Source: Isohypsibius dastychi
Taxonomy: Eukaryota > Tardigrada > Eutardigrada > Parachela > Isohypsibiidae
Assembly: GCA_034696485.1 (NCBI GenBank)
Contig: JAQIWT010000157.1
Location: 1-30,769 of the forward strand
Reading direction: 5' to 3'
DNA: 30,769 nt
The translations under genes were made by a program, and so were the position numbers. A model generated the notes under the pieces. That model worked only from the letters and a program-made list of their open reading frames with translations. It was not told where the DNA came from and did not search any database. Positions 1-7,660 of the stretch are shown one piece after another; the stretch's first letter is position 1; the number at the start of each line of letters is the position of its first letter.

Positions 1-3
1 GGA

Positions 4-28
4 CCCCCCCCCCCCCCCCCCCCCCCCC
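4..28 (+). repeat. poly-C tract (C25) at the window edge
   Basis: Twenty-five C in a row followed directly by AG and an open reading stretch, so it may be the end of an intron whose acceptor is at 29-30. It sits at the left limit of the sequence, as a G19 tract sits at the right limit, which suggests that the assembly broke at homopolymers. The left end of the viral element is therefore not visible. Confidence 0.9.
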
Positions 29-30
29 AG

Positions 31-386
31 TTTGACACGACACTCAACCACCCCGGTGATGAAGTGCCGATTGAACGTGAGTACTAGTGTTCTTTCATAA
101 GTCACGAGTTTAGGTCTGACTCTTTCTCTCGTCTACTCAAGGTCAGGTAGCGACCGATTCTACACTCTCTTGCCTGGGATTAGTGGCTTACCAACAGATT
201 CAAGACGGCTATTCACACCTATTTCCCCCGCTTACCAACAACATCTTTGAAGTTCCATGCACTCAACCGGCCTACATTCCGTATTCGTTTCCCGAAGTTG
301 GCACACGTAAGCGTGCTCGTGGAGACGACCATTCGTCGTCGGATGAATCGGACTGCATTTTTCAGTTCATCAAGCCACCAGGTTGA
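31..386 (+). CDS. 3' part of a spliced gene of unknown function (partial)
   Basis: An open stretch at 31-76 is followed by a good donor (GTGAGT at 77) and a possible acceptor ending at 146, giving a 70-bp intron. Downstream two frames stay open: one stops at 250, the other runs to a TGA at 384-386. The longer frame encodes a KRAR nuclear-localisation-like motif followed by an Asp/Ser-rich acidic cluster of the kind casein kinase 2 phosphorylates, which would fit a small nuclear regulatory protein. The 5' part is outside the window. I do not recognise a family, and the choice of frame and acceptor is uncertain. The next ATG (390) lies three bases after the stop. Confidence 0.35.
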
Positions 387-389
387 GAA

Positions 390-1237
390 ATGCCGGCGAA
401 TTCCGTGGTTGTTCAAGGGCGCGAGCCTGATGTCAATTGGGGGACCACAGAAATCGTCTTTCACGACGGAAAGATCGAGATCAAAGGGAGACGTGAAACA
501 CTCGAGAACTTGAAAATCGACACGGCTGAATTCCTGTTGTTTCTGAGCTATGTCAAAAGCTCTAAAATGCTCGTTGACCACCGGCGTATGGCCTCCGTGG
601 CAAAGGACAGAAAGGAGGGGAAGGAATTCCCAGACCCGCGCAGGCCTGGTCATGTGGACGACCCATTTGAGACTTACGGGACGATTGAGTTCTCGGAAAA
701 ACTGTATGGAGAATGGATTATCGAAACCAATACACCATATTTTCGCCTCGCTCAGTACGAACGTAGGAACGTGCGAAAGAATTCCGGTAAAAAGTCTCTG
801 AAGTTAATCCGCTGCTGTGTGCTGAACTTCTCGTCTCTGGAGAAGATCAGAAGCCAGAACCCGATGATCTTCTTAGACGGGATCGAGAACAAACGAACAG
901 ACTCGCCAAAGGGTAATTCAGCGGAATTATTTTTTTGACGATGATATCAAACTAACGCCAGGGTGTTTTTGTTTTCGCAGTGCTTCCGATGAATTTCTAC
1001 GGCTCACTTTGCAGCGGAACTGTCCAGCTGATGTTGAGCAACAGTTTCACCTCAGCCGTCGTACACAAGCAGCGCAAATACAGGGAAACGGTGAAATCAG
1101 TGGAAAAGTCTGTTGAAATTTGGTCCATCATCTTAAACGAGCTTTCTCGCTACAGCAAATATCAGCTTAACAGTTTCGATTTTCGAACTCTTTTTGGGCA
1201 AGAACAACTTATGCGATTATTCCGCAATAAATTTTGA
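390..1237 (+). CDS. unknown spliced adintovirus-type gene, 2 exons
   Basis: Exon 1 is 390-912 and exon 2 is 981-1237, with a 68-bp GT-AG intron (913-980, acceptor TTTTCGCAG). The junction restores a GTG codon and the joined frame gives about 259 residues. There is no signal peptide or membrane segment. Residues 20-60 and 120-160 each look like strands followed by a helix, with basic stretches (YERRNVRKNSGKKS), faintly recalling the PC4-like repeats of the gene at 7661-8818; I would not claim homology. Its end overlaps the end of the minus-strand membrane protein gene by 21 bp (stop at 1237 against 1217). A polyadenylation signal AATAAA lies at 1273-1278. The position beside the polymerase suggests an early/regulatory role, which is inference only. 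Confidence 0.6.
913..980 (+). other. spliceosomal intron, 68 bp
   Basis: GTAATT donor after AAG-G and TTTTCGCAG acceptor. The unspliced frame runs into a stop at 936-938, while the spliced frame continues for 85 codons. Confidence 0.7.
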
Positions 1238-1423
1238 AAGGTTGTGAATGTCGTCAATCATTTGGACAACAAAATAAATAGGAAACGAGTTATTTTTTGC
1301 AATTAAGACTCTTCCGATACTCACCACTGTCATGTAAAAAGTGAGAGACATTGACAGGATGATCGTCAACACGAGTAATAATCCAATCTTGGTGGCAATT
1401 TTTACACCATTACTCTCATTCAT
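1217..1423 (-). CDS. 68-residue membrane protein
   Basis: Begins at the ATG 1423-1421, which overlaps the final codons of the upstream BIR gene (8-bp overlap), so the two are tightly coupled. A basic N-terminus (NGVKIATK) is followed by a hydrophobic segment of about 25 residues around 12-36 (GLLLVLTIILSMSLTFYMTV), then a short tail. This predicts a single-pass membrane protein. A donor-like GTGAGT inside the gene (about 1319-1324 on the complement) leaves open an alternative spliced C-terminus. No family recognised; it could be a viroporin-like or membrane-anchoring protein, but nothing in the sequence proves that. Confidence 0.45.
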   Translation of the reverse strand: MNESNGVKIATKIGLLLVLTIILSMSLTFYMTVVSIGRVLIAKNNSFPIYFVVQMIDDIHNLSKFIAE

Positions 1424-1763
1424 CCATTGAATCCTCGCTGCTGCTCGCCCGTTCACGGACGAACCGGCAGTAGGGCGATCGCTCTGCATGTTCCGTGTCT
1501 GGCTCTTTGCAGTACTCACCAAGCAGCAGGGCCTTGCACTCAAAGCACTTCAGATGGTTGTAGGAACCCGTGTAGTAAAGACCAGAGTCCGCAAGCTTGA
1601 TCCAGGAGGTGTTGTGCAGTCCGTAGCGGTAGTTGTAGAATGTTTCCAGTCTATGCCCCCACTCTCGCATATCAGTTTTATCCTTTTCTTGGTACTTGGT
1701 AAATATGCTTAAATAGTGCTCCTGTTTCGTTTTAAGAGAGGTTGGATTGTGCACTGAAGTCAT
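1416..1763 (-). CDS. BIR-domain protein (IAP-like), copy 1
   Basis: 115 residues. A single BIR fold spans about residues 30-100: helix RLETFYNYRY, the GLYYTG turn, the zinc ligands C-x2-C (CFEC), then x15-His, then x6-Cys (SPYC). The spacing is one residue shorter than the usual C-x2-C-x16-H and the usual Trp after the second Cys is missing, so the fold is slightly divergent. There is no RING finger. BIR proteins bind caspases or other BIR partners and can block apoptosis; for a viral copy that is a family-based inference. It is divergently arranged with the polymerase gene (271 bp between them) and is a paralogue of the BIR gene at 15037-15402. Start chosen at the first ATG of the frame. Confidence 0.8.
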   Translation of the reverse strand: MTSVHNPTSLKTKQEHYLSIFTKYQEKDKTDMREWGHRLETFYNYRYGLHNTSWIKLADSGLYYTGSYNHLKCFECKALLLGEYCKEPDTEHAERSPYCRFVRERASSSEDSMDE

Positions 1764-2034
1764 TTTTTGGCGATTTACTGAACTGATCTGCGCATATCAA
1801 TCGATATCTCTTCTTTCTTCATCCAAAAGAGCAGCTTCAGTCACACGTCCACTCATCAGATGGTTGACCTGCCTAAAGTACATCGGCATCTGGGTTGTTG
1901 CATACAAACTAGCAATTCACTTCTACGAGCTCAAGTTGAACAGCCGAAAAAATCTAGTAGGCTTGTTTGATGGGTCTAGAAATACGGACCACCGCCAATT
2001 CCGATAGTTCCCGACCGCTCTCTGGGTTTACAGA
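1764..2034. promoter_or_regulatory. divergent intergenic region between BIR and polymerase genes
   Basis: 271 bp that must hold the 5' ends of both flanking genes. I see no clear TATA box, unlike the other divergent regions of this element (7372-7660 and 15403-15754). The ORFs that cross it show no recognisable protein. Confidence 0.35.
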
Positions 2035-5000
2035 ATGGACACGCCGGATTCCAGTTATTCCCAATGTGGTGGCGCAGCAGAAGAACCTGTCGGTAATCTG
2101 GTACAGATCAAATCTAGAGGCAGGAGGTTTTCGAAAAAATTCCAGCTACATTTCAATCAGTTTGATGTCAGCGTGAATGACCTCGAAGCAATGAATCGTG
2201 ACGATGCCCCAGGCTCGATTATTCGCGTACTCGGTCACGTCTTAGAGAATGTGACAATCGGGTGTCGGAGGAATGATAAGATGAGGATTTGTCTCGACTC
2301 AAAAAGTCTGAACTATCCGATCTGGACGCCAATCACAGAAAGAAGCCAGATAACTGTCGAGAGACTCATGAGCGAAGTTGGTTCCACGGAGAGGGGGGGG
2401 GGGTGAAATAATATACCGCAGCTAAGCTGAGACAAATGCTTTATTCCGCAGGTTTCTAGGGTCTTGAATTCGCAAGAAAGTTTCGACCTCGGCGAATCAT
2501 TCAAAGTATCTGTTCAGGTATTCAAAACACCAAGTGGTACTTGCAATAAAGAAGTACCAGTTCTTCTACGCCGCAAACTGAACAACTTGAGATGCATCGT
2601 GCCTGTGCGCAACGCCGACAAAATCTGTTTGGCACCTGCGCTTGTAATCGGAAAAGCCTACGCCGATGCGGTTGATTGCCAGAAATTCAGGCAGATGTAT
2701 CGCAGTAAGAAGATCCAAACAGCTGCAGCAAAAACACTGGTCTTAGCAGCTGGATTGACAGAACAAGAATACGATCTGTCCCACGTTTCATCGTTCGAAA
2801 AAGTAATTTCTTTTTCCACCTGTTTTGTTCGGTTATCACACAAGTCTAACAGGTCTTGCCTGGATACCAAATAACTGTGATTGGAGTTGATCAATGCAAT
2901 TCGATCATATACAATAGCGAGAGGAAAGACAAACGAATTTTGTTGTTATATCACAACCACCACTTCGATATGCTCAAGTCTTTGCCGGCATTTTTTGGAC
3001 GCTCATACTGGTGCAACCACTGTGATCAGGGATACAGTAAGAAAAGTCAGCATCGGTGCAGCTGGAAATGTCCCGCATGCTTGAGACTTGACTGTTCAGG
3101 CGAAAAAACTGAAACCATAGACTGCGCTGAATGCGGTCGTTTTTTCAACGGCACCGATTGCTTCACGCATCACAGGAGAGAGTACGAGAATGGTGATCGT
3201 GGACGACCTCGAAATTCAATATGTTCACGTCTTTATGTTTGTAAAGACTGCAACCGGACAGTATCTTTAATTAACCGTCCACCGGGTAGTATTCATGTAT
3301 GTGACGAGATTTGGTGCCGCAAATGCTGCAAATTTGTGTCACGGAATGAACATCTGTGTTACATGCAGCCGAACAAACTCACAACTCACACGCTCTCGAA
3401 ACACGAGACTGCTAAGTTTTTGTATTTTAATTTTGAAACCTATGTTTCGGACAATGGTGTGCTCGTCCCGAATCTTGCAGTGCGTAGACAGTCCAGGCCC
3501 TGTTCGCAAAATTGCTTGAAGCTGTGCATTTCCAGGTTGTGCAGAATGATGAGGGGGAGCAGTGGATTTTCCCTGAAGATCCGCGTGAAATTTCAGGGGC
3601 AGATGTGACGGGCTTGCTCTGCCAGTTCATATTCCAGCCGAATCACCGCGGAATGTATGTAATTGCTCACAATCTCAAGGTGAAAGTTTTTTTTTGACTA
3701 TTTTGTTTTTTTCACTTAACTGCGAACCTTCAATAGGCATTTGATGGGTACTTCATACTTAATTGGCTACTGCGGAACGGCATCACACCGGAATGCATTC
3801 TTAACGGTGGTAAAATACTCAAAATGGATGTTGCCGAGTACGATATCAAGTTCAGAGATTCAATTAACTATAACCCACAAGCCCTCTCGAAATGGCCGCA
3901 AACGTTTGGGATAGCTGGCCAAAATAAAGGCTCATTTCCTCATGTTTTGAACACCGCCGAGAACTGGGGCCGAACGATTCCGTACCCAGAGAAGCACCTT
4001 TTTGGTTATTTGAGTATGGGAGGAAAGGAAAAAGCTGATTTCGATGAATGGCACGCGTCAGACAAGCTTGCAAAAACCAGCCTCTACCATTTCGCACAGG
4101 AATTTGTGTCGTACTGCGCTCAAGTGAGCGGAACTCAAATCAGACCACCCCCCCCTTCCGCAATGTCTGAAATTGACATTTTTTTTGCAGGACGTCACCG
4201 TTCTTCGATTGTGCTGCCAAAAATTCCGAAATTTGTTCATGGAGATTAGTCATGGACTTTGCCCTTTTGTCGGTGCCCTCACCATAGCGGGTGTCTGCAG
4301 TCTGTACTGGCGAACTTTTGTGCTCGAACAAGATCTTCTCGGCTTGTTACCGGATCAGGGGTACAACAAAAACCAAACACAATCAATCAAAGCTTTGAAA
4401 TGGCTCGCCTGGGTAGAGCATTCAGAAGACAAAACAATCAGGCGTAGTAATCGTGGCGGTGAAGCAAAAATCGGCAAACTTCGACTCGATGGTTTGGACG
4501 AACAGAACAACACCGTTTTCGAGTTCCATGGTTGCTGGTAAGGTCTTGATAGTCTTGCTGGTAAGGTCTCGCATTTGAGTACCATGAAGTCTTTTATCAA
4601 GGGACCACGGGTGTTTTCAATGTATGCGGCCCGATGCAATTCACCCGTTTCGAAACATCCCTATGAGTCAAATTAATCAAGAGACAAAGGCAAGAGAGAA
4701 GGCCATCAAAAACGATGGATACGAACTGAGAGTCATCTGGGAACATGAATACGAGCAACAAGTATCGCAGAACTCCGAAATGAGAGAGTTTGTTGAGCAG
4801 CTAGTCATTCTTGGAAGCATTAACCCGCGGGATGCGTTCTTTGGGGGCCGCACTAACGCGTACCGTCTGCACTACAAGACAACGGGCGACGAAGAGATAA
4901 GATATTACGACGTTTGTTCAGGTAAACCAGCCAACTTATCAGGTCTGCTGTGTGTGCAAGTAATCACCACCCTTAGAATACCCGTTCTGCAACAAGACAA

Positions 5001-6437
5001 AACGGTACCCAATCGGGCATCCGAATATCATCTGCAACCCACCTGGGGTGGTTAACAGCTATTTCGGCTTAGCGCTGTGTGATGTTCTACCCCCCACTGA
5101 CCTGTACCTACCGATCTTGCCCTTTCGATGCAATGGGAAGCTCACTTTTCCGTTATGCCGCACCTGTTGTCAGCAGCAGCTTAACACGTCATGCAAGCAT
5201 GCACCTGCAGGCCGCATGCTCACCGGCACGTGGTGTACACCAGAGCTGGTAGCAGCTGTTGAACACGGCTACAAAATCGTCAAACTGCATGAAGTATGGG
5301 ATTTTCCAAAGAGCAAAGTCGGTCTGTTTGCAGATTACATTGACCGGTTTTTGAAACTGAAAACCGAAGCCAGTGGTTGGCCAAACTGGGTTCAGTCGGA
5401 AGACGAGAAAACTCAGTTTCTTTCACTCTACTTAGCCGAGGAGGGCATACATCTAGAACGTGAGCACATCGCGGTGAACCCCGGCATGCGCGCCTTGGCG
5501 AAGCTTTGTTTGAACAGTGAGTGGCTAGACCCACCCCCCCCCCCTTTCACCACTCATTTCACCTGATTCCAATCATCTTCAGGCTTCTGGGGACGTTTCG
5601 GAATGCGAGACAACAAAACCAAAACCGAATATGTCACGGATCCTGCGCTTTTTAGTCATTTGATGACGTCAGGGCAAACACATGTATCAGGCTTTGAAAT
5701 TTTCTCCGATGATATTTTGCAAGTCGAATACAAATTTGGAAGTGGATTTGTGGAATCCAGCCCTCATACAAACGTCATCCTGGCCGCGTAAAAAAACACG
5801 ACAGTATACTGCGCGGACACTAGTTACGAAACAGTATTTCATTTAAGATTCACTACTTGCTGGGCTCGGTTGCATCTCTCCCAGTTCATGGAGAGATTAG
5901 GAAAGAATCTTCTGTATACCGATACCGGTTAGATATTGGCGTGTCAGTCCTTGGCTCTGCTGATGACCTGTTTTCAGATTCCGTGATTTTCGTGTATCGG
6001 CCAGGTGAGTATTGCCCTCCGACCGGGGATTTCTTTGGGCAACTGACAAATGAACTTAAGCCCGGACAGTTCATTCGCAAATTCGTCTCGGTTGGGCCAA
6101 AAAGTAAGGACAACTTTATCTTTGTGTCAGCCAGGGTTTCAGATTTTTCACCTTTCCAGGCTACAGTTACGAACTTAACACGGGCGAAAGCTGCTGCAAA
6201 GTTAAAGGTTTCACCATAAACAAGATGACGGGGCAAAAACTTAATTTCAGAAGCATGCTCAAGATGCTGCGGCATGAAGCAACGGTCACGGTTGACTATC
6301 CAAACATTCTTAAGCGAAACAAAAAGAAAATGGAAATTTCACAAGACTCAATGTCGAAAACGTTTTCTTTCACGTTCGATAAACGGAGAATCAATGACAC
6401 CAATTTTAATACACTTCCATTTGGTTTTCAAGACTAA
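2035..6437 (+). CDS. polB: protein-primed family B DNA polymerase, 12 exons
   Basis: Exons: 2035-2376, 2452-2802, 2853-3479, 3536-3679, 3737-4123, 4191-4537, 4602-4921, 4977-5516, 5583-5787, 5848-5927, 5978-6103, 6160-6437; all phases agree, giving 1,248 residues. It would replicate the linear element from protein-primed ends. The N-terminal Polinton-type region is followed by a Cys-rich stretch (about 285-400). Exo I is FNFET at 423-427, with Asn where Asp is expected; Exo II is AHNLKAFD (484-491); Exo III is YCAQD (614-618). Polymerase motifs are DVCSEYP (836-842, normally SLYP), KLCLNSFWG (1015-1023) and YTDTDS (1111-1116, split by an intron). The first donor is the least certain: GTTGGT at 2377 keeps frame, while a better-looking GTGAAA beside a G11 run does not. 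Stop TAA overlaps the stop of the convergent TBP-like gene; AATAAA at 6458. Confidence 0.92.
2377..2451 (+). other. polB intron 1 (contains G11)
   Basis: 75 bp, acceptor TTCCGCAG. The donor is ambiguous because a GTGAAA directly follows the G11 tract (2393-2403). If the true G count differed, that donor could be in frame. Confidence 0.5.
3480..3535 (+). other. polB intron 3
   Basis: 56 bp, GTGCGT donor and TTTCCAG acceptor, phase 0. It resolves an apparent frame change between the exonuclease I and II regions: the join gives the family-typical run PNLAVVQ. Confidence 0.75.
4538..4601 (+). other. polB intron 6 with duplicated donor
   Basis: 64 bp. The donor context TTGCTG/GTAAGGTCT occurs twice, 23 bp apart (donors at 4538 and 4561). 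Only the first keeps the reading frame into the HGC-type motif of the next exon. Confidence 0.7.
5517..5582 (+). other. polB intron 8 (contains C11)
   Basis: 66 bp, donor GTGAGT, acceptor ATCTTCAG. It splits the Ser codon of polymerase motif B and carries an 11-bp C run at 5534-5544. Confidence 0.85.
5928..5977 (+). other. polB intron 10 inside the catalytic YTDTDS motif
   Basis: 50 bp, donor GTTAGA, acceptor CTGTTTTCAG. It interrupts the codon of the second catalytic Asp (G/AT); without splicing the motif is lost. Confidence 0.85.
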
Positions 6438-6943
6438 CCAAGAAGCACCTGGAGTTCAATAAAACTACTCATTAAATGATGTTCTGATTTTGCTCCGAGA
6501 AAATTGCACTTCCCCGACCGAAACAAAACAACAGTACATTCAGAGAGCCTCACAGATAGCCCGGGAAACAATTCGGGAGTGAAGGAAACATTGAGAATTT
6601 TACTGATGTGCTCGAGTTTAAGTTGATGTTTGTAATCGAACGATCCAACAACATTGACGGTTTTATATTTTTGGAGAATGCAGTGGTACCCGATATCGCT
6701 TAACATCAACGCAAGTCGCTTGCAAAGTAAATGTGATTCAGATACAGATGTGCCGCCGTTCACCGTTACTTTTCCGTTCTTGTAGAGCTGGAAGTGGGCT
6801 TTAATCGGATAATACAGACGGATGAGCAAACCCGAAAAAATTCGCGGTGTGTAGCATGCTAAGGGCATACATTTCTCTACGTAGGCGAGGTTGAGGTAGA
6901 CGCCGAGATCAACAGTGGCCACAACGTTTGTGATTCGTACCAT
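6434..6943 (-). CDS. TATA-binding protein (TBP)-like
   Basis: 169 residues made of two direct repeats, about 3-90 and 94-168, the internal pseudo-symmetry of the TBP saddle. Matching positions: NVVATVD (6-12) with NVVGSFD (97-103); YTPRIFSGL (31-39) with FTPELFPGL (121-129); YKNGK (54-58) with FRSGK (141-145); GGTS (63-66) with GAKS (150-153). The aromatic residues that kink TATA DNA are retained or conservatively replaced (F36, Y54, F126, F141). It begins right at the core fold, with no N-terminal extension. Expected role: binding TATA promoters in the nucleus and recruiting the transcription machinery. The start overlaps the preceding gene by 67 bp; the stop (TAG) shares bases with the polB stop (TAA). 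Viral TBP-like proteins are known in giant viruses; I do not recall one in this group. Confidence 0.8.
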   Translation of the reverse strand: MVRITNVVATVDLGVYLNLAYVEKCMPLACYTPRIFSGLLIRLYYPIKAHFQLYKNGKVTVNGGTSVSESHLLCKRLALMLSDIGYHCILQKYKTVNVVGSFDYKHQLKLEHISKILNVSFTPELFPGLSVRLSECTVVLFRSGKCNFLGAKSEHHLMSSFIELQVLLG

Positions 6944-7371
6944 TTCAGCCAGAGCCCGAAATGAATGGCTTTTGTAAGACTACTCTGGCGTAGTTTGGCT
7001 ATTTCCTCGTATCTGGGGCACCCGAGTGTTTCGAGATTAGACACAGGCTGTGAGACGTACCGTTCCAAAATTTTGCACTTTTCTACGCCTTTAGCAAAGA
7101 AGGCACACTGGGCGCACGCAAATCGATGCAATACCCGCCGGACCGCTTCTTCAGCTTGATTGCATTTGAATTCTCCGGGTGCACGCCAGTCTAATTTATG
7201 ACTTTTTGCAGACTGAGCTTGCAACTGCTCTTGATACTCAATTGCGTATGCCGGTAGATCGAAGTTCAGTTCTTGGAAAACACCCAGCTGCTCACAATAG
7301 AAAGCTAACGTTTTAATCCATTTAACTCCCCGAATCAAAAACCAGTCACAATCAAGTATGACCTTTGCCAT
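6877..7371 (-). CDS. unknown 164-residue protein upstream of the TBP-like gene
   Basis: ATG at 7371, preceded 46 bp upstream by a TATA box. It opens with a strand-like MAKVILDCDWF and has a Cys cluster at about 100-115 (CAQC followed by KC) and LGCP near 133. The start and the LGCP motif remind me of a recurrent Polinton protein of unknown function, but I cannot confirm that. The last 22 codons lie in the overlap with the TBP-like gene. There is no membrane segment. Being the first gene behind the TATA box and overlapping the next one, the two probably share a transcript. Confidence 0.6.
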   Translation of the reverse strand: MAKVILDCDWFLIRGVKWIKTLAFYCEQLGVFQELNFDLPAYAIEYQEQLQAQSAKSHKLDWRAPGEFKCNQAEEAVRRVLHRFACAQCAFFAKGVEKCKILERYVSQPVSNLETLGCPRYEEIAKLRQSSLTKAIHFGLWLKWYESQTLWPLLISASTSTSPT

Positions 7372-7416
7372 TTTTCTCCAAATAGACTAAACCAAAATAA
7401 TGTGTACTTATTGCTG

Positions 7417-7425
7417 TTTTATATA
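7417..7425 (-). promoter_or_regulatory. TATA box for the unknown/TBP-like gene pair
   Basis: TATATAAAA on the minus strand, 46 bp before the ATG at 7371. Confidence 0.65.
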
Positions 7426-7598
7426 CAACGTAGACAACAGTGCATGCTCCAACACATAAAGAGTTTGAATGTCGCCGACCGGGCAGAATCTTTTTGCAGT
7501 TTGTACGGGTCCGGCTGAGAAGTGTTGTACGGTTAGCTCAGCCTTGCACGGTAACCTGCACTTAGTACGACGCGTTGCTCAGTTGATGAAAGAGTAGG
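7426..7598. promoter_or_regulatory. divergent promoter region between the two TATA boxes
   Basis: About 170 bp between the outward-facing TATA boxes, with no credible ORF. It presumably carries shared control sites for the TBP-like and PC4-like transcription units. No repeated operator-like motif was obvious to me. Confidence 0.4.
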
Positions 7599-7607
7599 TA
7601 TATAAAG
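7599..7607 (+). promoter_or_regulatory. TATA box for the PC4-like gene
   Basis: TATATAAAG, 54 bp before the ATG at 7661. It is a close match to the metazoan TATA consensus. Confidence 0.7.
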
Positions 7608-7660
7608 CTCAAGACTTGCAGCTTAGTCTCTACATTCCGAGTTCATTCCAAGAACCTATC

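Noticed and set aside
219-653. 144-codon minus-strand ORF at the left end
   Set aside because: Antisense to the better supported spliced plus-strand genes; no domain.
2391-2404. G11 tract as a frameshift inside polB exon 1
   Set aside because: It lies in intron 1 if the in-frame donor at 2377 is used; the exact donor remains uncertain.
3480-3535. Apparent frameshift in the polymerase between exonuclease motifs I and II
   Set aside because: A 56-bp GT-AG intron with correct phase restores a family-typical PNLAVVQ run, so no lesion is needed.
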